This document shows, piece by piece, positions 11,286 to 20,508 of a DNA stretch of 64,000 nucleotides. Position 1 is the stretch's first letter. Every line of letters begins with the position of its first letter. Below the pieces are notes generated by a model, which searched no databases, was not told the DNA's origin, and worked only from the letters and a program-made list of their open reading frames with translations. The DNA is taken from assembly GCA_037783545.1 (NCBI GenBank), contig JBBELK010000376.1, positions 372,001 to 436,000 on the forward strand, read 5' to 3'. Origin of the DNA: Henricia sp. BOLD:AAB3569 (Eukaryota > Echinodermata > Asteroidea > Spinulosida > Echinasteridae). Both the position numbers and the translations under genes were made by a program.

Positions 11286-11946
11286 CCTGCTCACTTAAAC
11301 TGTTCAACAGAACCAGTTGTAGCGATGCGAAGTATCCACTCGGCTGAGCCAGCACGAATGTTCCTTGAGGGAAAGTTTCCTATGAATGCAGTGGTACTAG
11401 AACTAGTAACAAGTGCGAAGCTGGCCTTGCTTTTCTCGGTGCGTCAATTCATATTCCCGGCTGTCTGCTTTGTCCGTGAACTGTGAATGAGGGCGGCATT
11501 TAGACAATACAAAGACGAAGCCGCGGTAACTTCAGACGCTATCAGGCGTTGATGCTGCGTTACCGAACACCAGCCGGTGCGCACTGAAGTGACAAAGTAC
11601 GCACGCAGTGCCGGGATTAGTATCGCGTCTTGTGGTCCAAGTCCAGCACTGTACCCATTTATCTATTCATCCCTACATGCTGTGGGTCATCCCAGAATGC
11701 TAACAATTACCGCTGCCCTGGACTGGAGAGGCAAAACAAGTTTTCATTTGCTTGAGAAATTGCACCGATTATTTTTCCCCAAAAAGTGCTGGATTGCGCC
11801 GGTGGAGAAAAGCTGCGGGATTCGAACCCCGGTAACTTATTTATGCAGTTACCATCACCGTCTGTAGCGATACGAAGCATCCACTTAGCTGAGCCAGCAC
11901 GAAAGGTAATCGGAAAAAGGCCCCCTTATATTGAAGAGCACAGTCA
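11286..11946. repeat. repeat R1 (661 bp), with minus-strand tRNA-like segments
   Basis: Nearly identical to R2 at 13176-13834, in direct orientation. It contains two tRNA-like segments on the minus strand: 11275-11356 and 11811-11902. The second has an A-box-like GGCTCAGCTAAGTGG, a long variable-arm hairpin (GGTAACT/AGTTACC), a B box GGGTTCGAATCCC and a TTTT end. This looks like a class II (Ser/Leu-type) tRNA-derived SINE. A diverged third copy of part of the repeat lies at about 12852-12960. Confidence 0.7.
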
Positions 11947-11949
11947 CTA

Positions 11950-12128
11950 GTACGGACGGAACTCGTTGGTTTTTTTTTTCCCAAGTTAAAAAAATGTAAA
12001 GATGAATGTAATAAGACGTACATGTATTATTGGCAAATGAGAGAAATAATACGGACGGAACTCGTCGGTTATTTTTTCTTCAAGTAAAACAAAAAATATA
12101 ATAAGACGTATTATTAGCAAATGCCAGA
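11950..12128. repeat. two tandem copies of a ~97-bp AT-rich repeat
   Basis: TACGGACGGAACTCG is followed by a T-run, AATAAGACGTA and TTGGCAAATG, then the whole block repeats once. No coding potential. Confidence 0.6.
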
Positions 12129-12194
12129 AATTTCTCTTTTTTTGATGTTTTGTTGGCTCTGAGAAGAGCCGTTTGTAGGTTATCTCGGTGCAAG

Positions 12195-12780
12195 TTATAC
12201 CGCAATTCTTGAACCCATCGAGGAAAGCATCCTGTCGCTGATGAACATCCCAAGGTTAGTGGCTGTTTTGGACGATTCTGGCTGAAGACTGCCCGGGTTG
12301 GTCGGACAGTACTTGACGGTGTGGGCGTCATCTCCGCTAGCTCCACACAGCGGACAGATGTATGCCCGAAGTCTTGGACAGACTGTCTTGTTTTGGCCAT
12401 TCTTGAGTACGTGAGAGGTGAACACTGCTTCGCTCTCTCCAGGTGGGTTTGACCGCCCAGCGATTTTCCCGTCGAGGCGGTTGGACCTCTCGTTCCAGCT
12501 CATGGATGGTAAAGGGACGGAACCAGGTAACGGGTCCGCTGTCGCTGCTGCTGGCCTGTTGGCTCGGTTTCTTGTCTTGAACCTGGTGCTGAAAGACGTG
12601 ATCTTTGTATGGTTGCGAGACCGAGTTAGTCTTGGCATAAGGAGAACGTGTCTTGGTGATGAGACTGGCAAGGCCGAAATAATCACGAAAACGGTCAAAC
12701 TGTTTCGGCTCGGTGACCATCTCAGTGACCTCTTGGAGCAAAAGAGAGCTACAGGAATACATATCACGAGTTATCCACAT
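12195..12780 (-). pseudogene. nanos: nanos-like gene, frameshifted, with first zinc-finger cysteines lost
   Basis: Two minus-strand frames together cover a small Nanos-type protein. The upstream frame (from 12780) has FDRFRDYFGLASLI, resembling the Nanos NOT1-interacting motif. The downstream frame (ends 12195) has SHVLK, CPRLRAY and then CPLCGASGDDAHTVKYC, the very conserved second CCHC zinc finger of Nanos. A frame change separates them near 12430-12560. The first two cysteines of zinc finger 1 are absent: the stretch before GESEAVF has no C-X2-C. Nanos normally recruits CCR4-NOT with Pumilio to silence mRNAs in the germline. This copy lies among repeats with no intron visible, so a decayed duplicate or retrocopy is likely. 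A sequencing-error frameshift cannot be excluded, but the missing cysteines argue against function. Confidence 0.75.
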
Positions 12781-13175
12781 AATGCCTGGCAGACTGAAAA
12801 TGATGCCAACGGAGCAAGCGCTGCTGCTTTTAACCGCTTAGACCGTGACTTGAGCGGCATTTAGACAATGCAAAAACGGTACGGCGGTAAACTTCAGACA
12901 GTGGTGCAGCGTTGGCGGCAAACCATAGATCACTGACCGCGACGCAATAGAGCAAAAGTACACGCAAGGCACCGACAAAAAGGTGTGAATCTATGAATGA
13001 ATATTTACCATGTCATAATTGATGTCATTATGTTGCCATCAAATGTTAATGTGTAAAATCGTGCAACTTTGTAATTAACAGTATCGTTTCCCTTGTTTGC
13101 AGATCTCTTCTAGCACTAACATAAATTTTACATCAACCTCAGGCAAAAAAACAATCTACCTCCGGGTACCTCCGA

Positions 13176-13834
13176 CCTGCTCACTTGAACTGTTCAACAG
13201 AACCAGTTGTAGCGATGCAAAGTATCCACTCGGCTGAGCCAGCACGAATGTTCCTTGAGGGAAAGTTTCCAATGAATCCAGTGGTACTAGAACTAGTAAC
13301 AAGTGCGAAGCTGGCCTTGCTTTTCTCGGTGCATCAATTCATATTCCCGGCTGTCTGCTTTGTCCGTGAACTGTGAATGAGGGCGGCATTTGGACAATAC
13401 AAAGACGAAGCCGCGGTAACTTCAGACGCTCTCAGGCGTTGATGCTGCGTTACCGAACACCAGCCGGTGCGCACTGAAGTGACAAAGTACGCACGCAGTC
13501 CCGGGATTAGTATCGCGTCTAGTGGTCCAAGTCCAGCACTGTACCCATTTATCTATTCATCCCATGCTGTGGGTCATCCCAGAATGCTAACAATTACCGC
13601 TGCCCTGGACTGGAGAGGCAAAACAAGTTTTCATTTGCTTCAGAAATTGCACCGATTATTTTTCCCCTAAAAGTGCTGGATTGCGCCAGTGGAGAAAAGC
13701 TGCGGGATTCGAACCCCGGTAACTTATTTATGCAGTTACCATCACCGTCTGTAGTGAAACGAAGCATCCACTTAGCTGAGCCAGCACGAAAGGTAATCGG
13801 AAAAAAGGCCCCCTTATATTGAAGAGCACAGTCA
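13176..13834. repeat. repeat R2 (659 bp), direct copy of R1
   Basis: Same order and tRNA-like content as R1, with the second tRNA-like segment at about 13698-13788 on the minus strand. R1 and R2 bracket the nanos pseudogene. They lack TG...CA ends, so I do not call them LTRs. Confidence 0.75.
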
Positions 13835-14134
13835 TGAATATGTATGAGTAATGTATGGGGCGTCAGGAAAAGACGTCTTTTGGCTTTGCATACGACCCCA
13901 CAAAGACGTTAATAAGACGTCAATAAGACGTCAATAATTTACGTCTGCCGTGGAGCCAGCATTGAATTAACATGGAAATAAGGTTGAGAATTGAGCGATA
14001 TGACGTTTGTCCAACGTTAACGCCAACTTATACGTGCAACTTTACGTTAGAACAACGTCATTTTCTAACGTTGGTCCAACGTTTCTTCATCAATTACTGA
14101 CGTTGATCCAACGTTGGGCTGACGTAAGTTTGCT
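13835..14134. repeat. short-motif repeat cluster (GACGTCAATAA and CCAACGTT)
   Basis: Three close copies of (A)GACGT(C/T)AATAA, then four of (GT)CCAACGTT on either strand. This is typical of subterminal repeats of small DNA elements. No ORF. Confidence 0.5.
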
Positions 14135-14137
14135 GTC

Positions 14138-15287
14138 TGGGACGGTGGCAGAGAAGCTAGTGAGTGAGTTCGTTTGCCGCTTCGGTGTCCCTGTCAGTTT
14201 ACATTCTGACCAAGGGAGGAATTTTGAGGCCCATGTGTTCTCCAATTTGTGCGCATTTCTAGGGATTGAGAAAACGCGCACAACGCCGTACAATCCTAAA
14301 TCCGACGGCATGATTGAACAGTTTAATCGTACCCTTCTGACGATGATCTCCGTAATGATCGAGCCATAAAAATACCAGCGGGATTGGGACACTGAACCTC
14401 CCTTTGCCACATTTGCCTACCGAGCCACACCTCATGAGTCCACGGGTGAAACCCCGAACATGCTTATACTAGGCAGAGAGGTATTCCTACCTATCGATTT
14501 GATGTCCGGGGTGCTTGCCAAGGATGACCGTGGCTCGGTAGCAGTTACAACTGATTATGCTTTGGAGTTGAGAGAAAACATGAGAGCTGCACATGATAGG
14601 GCCAGGTCATGTCTAAAGAAAAACGTCAGGCGCCAGAAGAAGAATTACGATCGGCGAGCCGCAGGAGACATTCTTACGGAAGGGCAGTTCGTGTGGTTGC
14701 ACAATCCGGCGAAAACAAAAGGACTGTCACCAAAGCTCCAACGTAAATGGGAAGGACCTTACCTAATTGTTCGGAAACTGTCTAATGTGATCTTCAGAAT
14801 CCAAAAGACACCCCGAGCAAAGATGAAAGTGGTTCACTATGATCGCCTGAAGCCTTATATTGGTAAGCCAATTGAACCATGGAATGACAGACTGCCTGCG
14901 AAGGCTACCATTGCCGCGGATAGAAGACCAGACACACCAGGGATCGCCCAAAATAGCTCAGCCAAGGATGAAGTGCTAAACCATAGCGACGGAGATGATT
15001 TCCGGCAGTCCCCAGTGTCAGTGGCCACAGAACAGCCCGAAGAGGATGAGACGGAACGGGGCGAGGGTGTAAGCCACCTAGAGCAGCGAGAGAGACAGCC
15101 CCAAGCAGGAGCCCAAAAAAGGGATACGGGAGCCTTGTGTTCAGACACAAGAAGTACCGCGAAGAAATCCGTTCAGGCAACGGAGAGTACCACAGCGTTA
15201 TTTGTAAAAAATAACAAAGAGTGGCGCCTATCTAGGTTGTGGCAGGAGCTTGTTATTGCGTATAGGCCGTACAAGAGTAAAGAGTAG
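14138..15287 (+). pseudogene. gypsy integrase C-terminal half, interrupted by a stop
   Basis: The frame reads VAEKLVSEFVCRFGVP, HSDQGRNFE (second catalytic Asp), then YNPKSDGMIEQFNRTL (catalytic Glu). An in-frame TAA at 14367-14369 follows, and the same frame then continues with the basic C-terminus and a GPY/F-type module (KWEGPYLIVRKLSNVIFRI) to 15287. The first catalytic Asp and the HHCC domain are missing. The stop and truncation make it non-functional. Confidence 0.85.
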
Positions 15288-15407
15288 TAGTAGCAGTACC
15301 TCATGTAACTCAACTGTCCTTGTGTTGTACCTTGCAGAAGCTGAGCAGACAAGTGGAGAATAGGGAAGCAGGAGCGGATAAGCCGTGACGCACGGGAGAA
15401 GGGACGG

Positions 15408-15929
15408 GTGGAGTGCCCGAAGTGTCATGCGTCGCTGCACAAGAGGAGCTTCGATCGCCACATGGCGAATGAGCATGGGCCCAAGCTGCACTTTTGGTGT
15501 CTGAGGTGTTCACACAAGAACAGCCGCAGGGACAACCTCAGCGTCCACTACCGAGACTGCCACCCACGTAACGTCCATGAGGTCGACTGGATCGACGGGG
15601 AGACCTACGAGATGCATGAGCGCAGCAGAAAGAGCAATTCGCCTACCAAGGAGAAGAGAGAGTCTTCTAGGAAGCGTAGATTGGAGGATGCTGAAGCAGA
15701 ACAACACGGTAAACAGGTACGAAAGGAGAAGAGACGAGTGTCGTGTAGGTTGTCTCGTGCGTCTGGCGGAGGGCCATCGGACTTATCGGTGCAGGCAGCG
15801 CCTCAGGTGAAATGGCGAGAGAAAGCAACTGTGCCAAAGCAGGCGGAAGAGCGTACGCGGAAAGCAGCCGTAATACCTGATACTGAGCTATGTGCCAGGA
15901 GTTGCCGAAGAGGTGAAGCTACAGGCTGA
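15408..15929 (+). CDS. C2H2 zinc-finger ORF downstream of integrase (hypothetical)
   Basis: An open frame of about 170 codons with two C2H2-like fingers: CPKCHASLHKRSFDRH...H and CLRCSHKNSRRDNLSVH...H. A basic, Lys/Arg-rich tail follows. The first in-frame ATG is within finger 1 (MANEHG), so a start upstream or by splicing would be needed. A polypyrimidine tract with CAG lies at about 15325-15337, but the frame has a stop shortly after it. An accessory third ORF of this retrotransposon is the simplest reading; I know of no function. Confidence 0.4.
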   Translation: MECPKCHASLHKRSFDRHMANEHGPKLHFWCLRCSHKNSRRDNLSVHYRDCHPRNVHEVDWIDGETYEMHERSRKSNSPTKEKRESSRKRRLEDAEAEQHGKQVRKEKRRVSCRLSRASGGGPSDLSVQAAPQVKWREKATVPKQAEERTRKAAVIPDTELCARSCRRGEATG

Positions 15930-16359
15930 TGAGCAGGAAGAAGAGGACAAGCCGGAGGAGAGAGCCGAGATAACTTTGTCCCCGACCCCGATGATGTGGG
16001 ACCAGGAGGAGGCCCCTGCTGACGCCACAGCAGTACAAGCGCCAACGGGGAAACCGTGGGCCATGTTGGAAATGCTACGTAAGGAAGGTTGCAAGGCAGT
16101 CGACAAAGACAACCCTGGGGAGAACGAGCCAGCAGCGAAGACGATCCCCGCATGGCCCCAACCCTTACTCCCAGAAAAGCTTCTTCCAGGACAGGTGGTG
16201 CGCGTACGAGAGGCAAGAGAGACGTACTTGTACGCGGAGGAGGGGAAGACCATCTGTGGTGAGGTGCAGCGCGAGTACTATGTGGTGTATATGAGGCCTA
16301 TCAAGGCGAGGGAACCCAAAGATCAGAGGCCTCTACTACCAAAAGCCCGCATAGTGTAA
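15892..16359 (+). CDS. acidic hypothetical ORF in gypsy remnant
   Basis: A 155-codon frame from an ATG at 15892, overlapping the end of the zinc-finger frame in another phase. It is rich in Glu/Pro, with a more ordered C-terminus (LLPGQVVRVREARETYLY, REYYVVYMRPIKA). It could be the continuation of the zinc-finger ORF after a frameshift. Not recognised as any family. Confidence 0.35.
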   Translation: MPGVAEEVKLQADEQEEEDKPEERAEITLSPTPMMWDQEEAPADATAVQAPTGKPWAMLEMLRKEGCKAVDKDNPGENEPAAKTIPAWPQPLLPEKLLPGQVVRVREARETYLYAEEGKTICGEVQREYYVVYMRPIKAREPKDQRPLLPKARIV

Positions 16360-16590
16360 TCATTCGTCGCCTTACCCGATGCAAAGAGTCAGGAGACCTT
16401 GAAGTAGGACCTCCGCTGACCAAGGAAGACCTGGAGACAGCGATGATGGGACAGGTCACCAAGGTAACTGAGATGTCTTCCCGATCTGTGTACCAGGCCA
16501 ATACCAAGATCACTAAGGACAAGACCACCCGTGTCTTCGACGTCAACTTCTTGACCGGAATGACAGCAGATCCTCAGATTGGGGACACTT

Positions 16591-17540
16591 GAGTTGCTTG
16601 GGGAGTTCGTGCATTCATGCAGGTGTTTCTCGTTCACCTGTATTGACGTTTATATAATCGACCAGAAGAGTCTCGATTAAACTTGTTTTTACAATTTTGA
16701 AGTTTAAGTTTTCTTGTTAGAACGTTTAGTGTTGTATAGTTGAGACCTTGATTCTTTGTTAAAATAACTTTGATGTATAAAAAGTGGGGCCTATACTTAT
16801 AATTGTATAAAGAAAGAGACATATATAGGAGTATAGTTTGAACACCTAATTTTGCCTTTGGTTTTTTATATGTTTTGGTCAAGGGACTAACCAATTATTT
16901 TTATCTATTAATGACGTAGTTGTGTTGCTGGGTGGCTTCTGGACGTCTTCCAGTGTAGAAGATTCGGGCGTGTTGCACGTCCCCTGTCTGGACGCACAGC
17001 TATATATAACCCGCTTGCGGCGGGGGGAGGGAGAGTTGCATGGACGAGTCTCTCGAGTCGGGCTCGCCGTATATAGTGTGGTCTACACTTACAGTCCTCT
17101 CCTTCCCTGCTGCACCGGGTGCATGTTGAACACCACATACAGCAGCCTTGTGAGTAATTTGTTCCTACTGCCTACCAGAAGAGAACCCTTATAGTCAAGT
17201 TCTGATTGAGTGGGAAGATTGTTTTGTTGTTCACTTGCCTGACTTAAACCTATATAGGCGCCACTTAGTCTGTCTAGGCAACATTTAATAAAGGCACATA
17301 GAAACCAGATATAAGTCTAGCTGTTTTCTTTATTCAATGCCGGCGGAGAGTTCCCAATTCAAGTATTAGCCCCTCCCGTGTGCTGCCCTCCGTACCCCGT
17401 CCCGCGTGTGTTACCAGTAGCAGCTGTGACCGCCTGGCGGTAGACTGCCCCAAAACGGACCTGAACCCCTGGCCTACTCTACAGCCGCTCGCCGGGTCGG
17501 CCGAGGGCAAGCCCAGGCCATAGCAAAACAAAGAGGGCCA
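16591..17540 (+). repeat. probable 3' LTR of the second gypsy family
   Basis: Noncoding. A TATATATAA box lies at about 17002 and an AATAAA signal at about 17287, in the order expected for U3-R-U5. The end is CCACA. The start is uncertain; a TG after GGGGACACT near 16591 is one candidate. No partner LTR is in the window to fix the boundary. Confidence 0.45.
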
Positions 17541-17584
17541 CAGTAGTCTACTCGCAACCCGGACAATAAGGTGAGACCCAACTC
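17541..17584 (+). pseudogene. 7SL: 7SL RNA, 3' 44-nt fragment
   Basis: Only the last part (CAGTAGTCTACTCG to GAGACCCAACTC) remains beside the gypsy LTR. It carries a unique CCCGG for CCCAG. The spacer follows as in other units. Confidence 0.85.
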
Positions 17585-17820
17585 TTTTCTTGTTTTCGTT
17601 TTCTCAGAAAAAGGAGCGAATACTTCCCAACGAGGCCGCCTTTGGGTTGCCACAAAGAGCGCAGCTGTAGAGGTGGTCTTGGCTGAGCTTTATAACCTAA
17701 CAAGCATAGGTGTTCGGCCACTGATGGGGACGATATTTTATTTGTCATCGTTGGAATAATTAATTATATTGCAGTCTTGTGAACTAGTGTTGATGCTGCC
17801 ACTGACTTGTTTTATCGAAG

Positions 17821-17902
17821 GTCGCGGTGGCCTTTGTGGTTAAGAAGTTGGACTTAAAATCCAATGGGATGTCCCGCGTAGGTTCGAATCCTGCCCACGA
17901 CG
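17821..17902 (+). tRNA. trnL(uaa): tRNA-Leu(UAA)-like, damaged A box
   Basis: As the other array tRNAs, but the A box reads GGCCTTTGTGG instead of GGCCGAGTGG. That is an altered, one-nt-longer D arm (82 nt). Transcription and folding are doubtful, so it is probably a pseudogene. Confidence 0.6.
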
Positions 17903-17993
17903 GTTTGTGATTTGTTAAAGGGTATTCTTTTCTTTTTTGTCGGGTGAGGTTTTTGAGAAAAATTCATGAGAATTTATTTTCAACTGCTCATTG

Positions 17994-18293
17994 GCTGGGC
18001 GTTGTGGCGTGCGCCTGTAATCCAGCCACTTTGGAAGCCGGGGTTGGTGGATCGCATGAGTTCGGGAGTCTATGTGGGTTTGTTTCTACTGTGACGATCG
18101 GGTGTCCACGCTGAGCTCGGCATCGGCATGGTCAATCTGGCGAAGGCCGGGGTGACCAGGTTTGACTGAGGAGGGGCGAACCGGTCCAGGGCGGAAACGC
18201 AGCAGACAAAAGTCCCCGTGTGGATCAGCAGCGGGACCGCACTCGAGAACAGTAGTCTACTCGCAACCCAGACAATAAGGTGAGACCTAACTC
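17994..18293 (+). ncRNA. 7SL: 7SL (SRP) RNA
   Basis: Full-length, 300 nt. This is the RNA scaffold of the signal recognition particle, which pauses translation and targets ribosomes to the ER. The 5' end GCTGGGCGTTGTGGCG with CCTGTAATCC is the SRP9/14-binding Alu-domain start. The S domain has GATCGGGTGTCC, helix 6 around GGGGTGACCAGG, and helix 8 with the GGAA tetraloop (GGGCGGAAACGC) and the AGCAGAC internal loop. The 3' strand (GATCAGCAGCGGGACCGCACTCGAG) closes helix 5, and the gene ends at GAGACCTAACTC followed by TTTT. An AATTTATTTTC TATA-like stretch lies about 28 nt upstream. The match to vertebrate 7SL extends along the whole length, far beyond the Alu domain. Confidence 0.93.
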
Positions 18294-18528
18294 TTTTCTT
18301 GTTTTCGTTCTCTCTGAAACAGGAGCGAATACTTCCCAACGAGGCCGCCTTTGGGTTGGCACAAAGAGCGCAGCTGTAAAGATGGTCTTGGCTGAGCTTT
18401 ATAACCTAACAAGCATAAAGTTTGGCCACTGTTGCGGACGATATTTTATTTGTCATCGTTGGAATCATTAGTGATATTGCAGTCTTGTAAACTAGTGTTG
18501 ATGCTGCCACTGACTTGTTTTATCGAAG

Positions 18529-18609
18529 GTCGCGGTGGCCGAGTGGTTAAGAAGTTGGACTTAAAATCCAATGGGATGTCCCGCGTAGGTTCGAATCCTG
18601 CCCACGACG
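18529..18609 (+). tRNA. trnL(uaa): tRNA-Leu(UAA)-like gene
   Basis: An 81-nt class II tRNA. The anticodon arm TTGGA-CTTAAAA-TCCAA puts TAA at the anticodon, so it would read UUA Leu codons. The A box TGGCCGAGTGG, variable arm GGGATGTCCC and B box GGTTCGAATCC are intact. The acceptor stem GTCGCGG/CCACGAC has one C-A mismatch. The D stem is weak: GCC faces GAA where GGC is usual. The first T-run terminator is about 30 nt downstream. It lies about 90 bp upstream of a 7SL gene in the same unit. Confidence 0.8.
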
Positions 18610-18699
18610 GTTTTTGATTTGTTAAAGGGTATTCTTTTTTTTTTGTCGGGTGAGGTTTTTGAGAAAAGTTCATGAGAATTTATTTTCAACTGCTCATTG

Positions 18700-18999
18700 G
18701 CTGGGCGTTGTGGCGTGCTCCTGTAATCCAGCCACTTTGGAAGCCGGGGTTGGCGGATCGCATGAGTTCGGGAGTCTATGTGGGTTTGTTTCTACTGTGA
18801 CGATCGGGTGTCCACGCTGAGCTCGGCATCGGCATGGTCAATCTGGCGAAGGCCGGGGTGACCAGGTTTGACTGAGGAGGGGCGAACCGGTCCAGGGCGG
18901 AAACGCAGCAGACAAAAGTCCCCGTGTGGATCAGCAGCGGGACCGCACTCGAGAACAGTAGTCTACTCGCAACCCAGACAATAAGGTGAGACCCAACTC
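18700..18999 (+). ncRNA. 7SL: 7SL (SRP) RNA
   Basis: Full length. One change near the SRP9/14 site: GTGCTCCTG for GTGCGCCTG. Ends at TTTT. Confidence 0.92.
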
Positions 19000-19234
19000 T
19001 TTTCTTTTTTTCGTTCTCTCTGAAACAGGAGCGAATACTTCCCAACGAGGCCGCCTTTGGGTTGGCACAAAGAGCGCAGCTGTAAAGATGGTCTTGGCTG
19101 AGCTTTATAACCTAACAAGCATAAAGTTTGGCCACTGTTGGGGACGATATTTTATTTGTCATCGTTGGAATCATTACTGATATTGCAGTCTTGTAAACTA
19201 GTGTTGATGCTGCCACTGACTTGTTTTATCGAAG

Positions 19235-19315
19235 GTCGCGGTGGCCGAGTGGTTAAGAAGTTGGACTTAAAATCCAATGGGATGTCCCGCGTAGGTTCGA
19301 ATCCTGCCCACGACG
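19235..19315 (+). tRNA. trnL(uaa): tRNA-Leu(UAA)-like gene
   Basis: Identical to the array consensus, including the GCC/GAA D-stem mismatch. Confidence 0.8.
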
Positions 19316-19407
19316 GTTTGTGGTTTGTTAAAGGGTATTCTTTTTTTTTTTGGTCGGGTGAGGTTTTTGAGAAAGGTTCATGAGAATTTATTTTCAACTG
19401 CTCATTG

Positions 19408-19706
19408 GCTGGGCGTTGTGGCGTGCGCCTGTAATCCAGCCACTTTGGAAGCCGGGGTTGGCGGATCGCATGAGTTCGGGAGTCTATGTGGGTTTGTTTC
19501 TACTGTGACGATCGGGTGCCACGCTGAGCTCGGCATCGGCATGGTCAATCTGGCGAAGGCCGGGGTGACCAGGTTTGACTGAGGAGGGGCGAACCGGTCC
19601 AGGGCGGAAACGCAGCAGACAAAAGTCCCCGTGTGGATCAGCAGCGGGACCGCACTCGAGAACAGTAGTCTACTCGCAACCCAGACAATAAGGTGAGACC
19701 CAACTC
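19408..19706 (+). ncRNA. 7SL: 7SL (SRP) RNA, 1-nt deletion
   Basis: Full length except for one missing T in GATCGGGTG(T)CCAC in the S domain. Function uncertain. Confidence 0.88.
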
Positions 19707-19816
19707 TTTTCTTTTTTTCGTTCTCTCTGAAACAGGAGCGAATACTTCCCAACGAGGCCGCCTTTGGGTTGGCACAAAGAGCGCAGCTCTAAAGATGGTC
19801 TTGGCTGAGCTTTATA

Positions 19817-19922
19817 AATTGAGTTTTGTTCGGCACATAGTCAAAATTCCTTCATGCACGTTCCGTGCGTGCCTTCCCACCACATGGTCATTTGGTTAAC
19901 AATAGACCGCTTCGCTACTTAA
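19817..19922 (-). repeat. module J, outer part (left of Harbinger)
   Basis: Matches the reverse complement of 38296-38401 and of 50450-50560. The other part continues at 24113-24216 after the Harbinger insertion. Unknown function; see the J copy at 37931. Confidence 0.8.
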
Positions 19923-20411
19923 GCCCCCTTCCCACATACAGGTATAGTACGTCGTATCGACGGCGGATGCCCATCCCTGCTCATCCGGGAGACATCCCTG
20001 AGGATCCCCAGTACACCCCTGGGCATCCCTAGTAGCAGTGGCGGATACGGCGAAGCCGTGGCCACGCCGCGAAAATTTCAAACATGTTTGAAATTTCCAG
20101 GAGTCTGCTCCCGGTAAGACACACCCGTAGCACAGCCGGCGGACATCCGACGGCATACGCCTACACCCGGCGGCTAATCCGGCGCATACGTGAACAGCCG
20201 TGGCAGACACGTGGCGTGTGAAGTCGTCGGATCCACCACGGCTCCATGCCGGGTGTGCAGGGATGCGTCACGGATGGGTTCACGGCTGTGACGGGTGTAC
20301 CTGGTATGAGGTACGTATGCGACGGATAGCGCCGGCTGATTGGCGGATACCACGTATGATCCGACGAGTGCACTACGGCTTGAGGACGGGTCCACTACGG
20401 TTTGGAGGTAG

Positions 20412-20420
20412 TATAAATAG
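20412..20420 (+). promoter_or_regulatory. TATA box of the Harbinger MADF-like gene
   Basis: TATAAATAG lies 97 bp before the ATG at 20509. Confidence 0.55.
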
Positions 20421-20508
20421 GAGTGCGCTGAAGTCATTCGTAAAAGTCATTCGTATCTCTGCTTTCGACGAGATCACATTGACGTGTACGACAACATAGT
20501 ATACAAGA

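Larger units (their letters stand above)
14135..17540 (+). mobile_element. second gypsy family: 3' remnant (integrase to 3' LTR)
   Basis: Starts abruptly inside the integrase core and runs to a terminus ending GGGCCACA at about 17540, where the 3' tail of a 7SL gene begins. It is on the opposite strand and clearly different in sequence from the gypsy at the window ends. The 5' LTR, gag, protease and RT are absent. Confidence 0.75.

Noticed and set aside
11286..13834. R1 and R2 as LTRs of a retroelement carrying nanos
   Set aside because: No TG...CA ends, no primer-binding site or polypurine tract, no target duplication found.
17994..18100. Alu-like SINE from the GCTGGGCGTTGTGGCG sequence
   Set aside because: Similarity continues through the whole S domain to the 3' end, so these are complete 7SL genes, not Alu-type derivatives.
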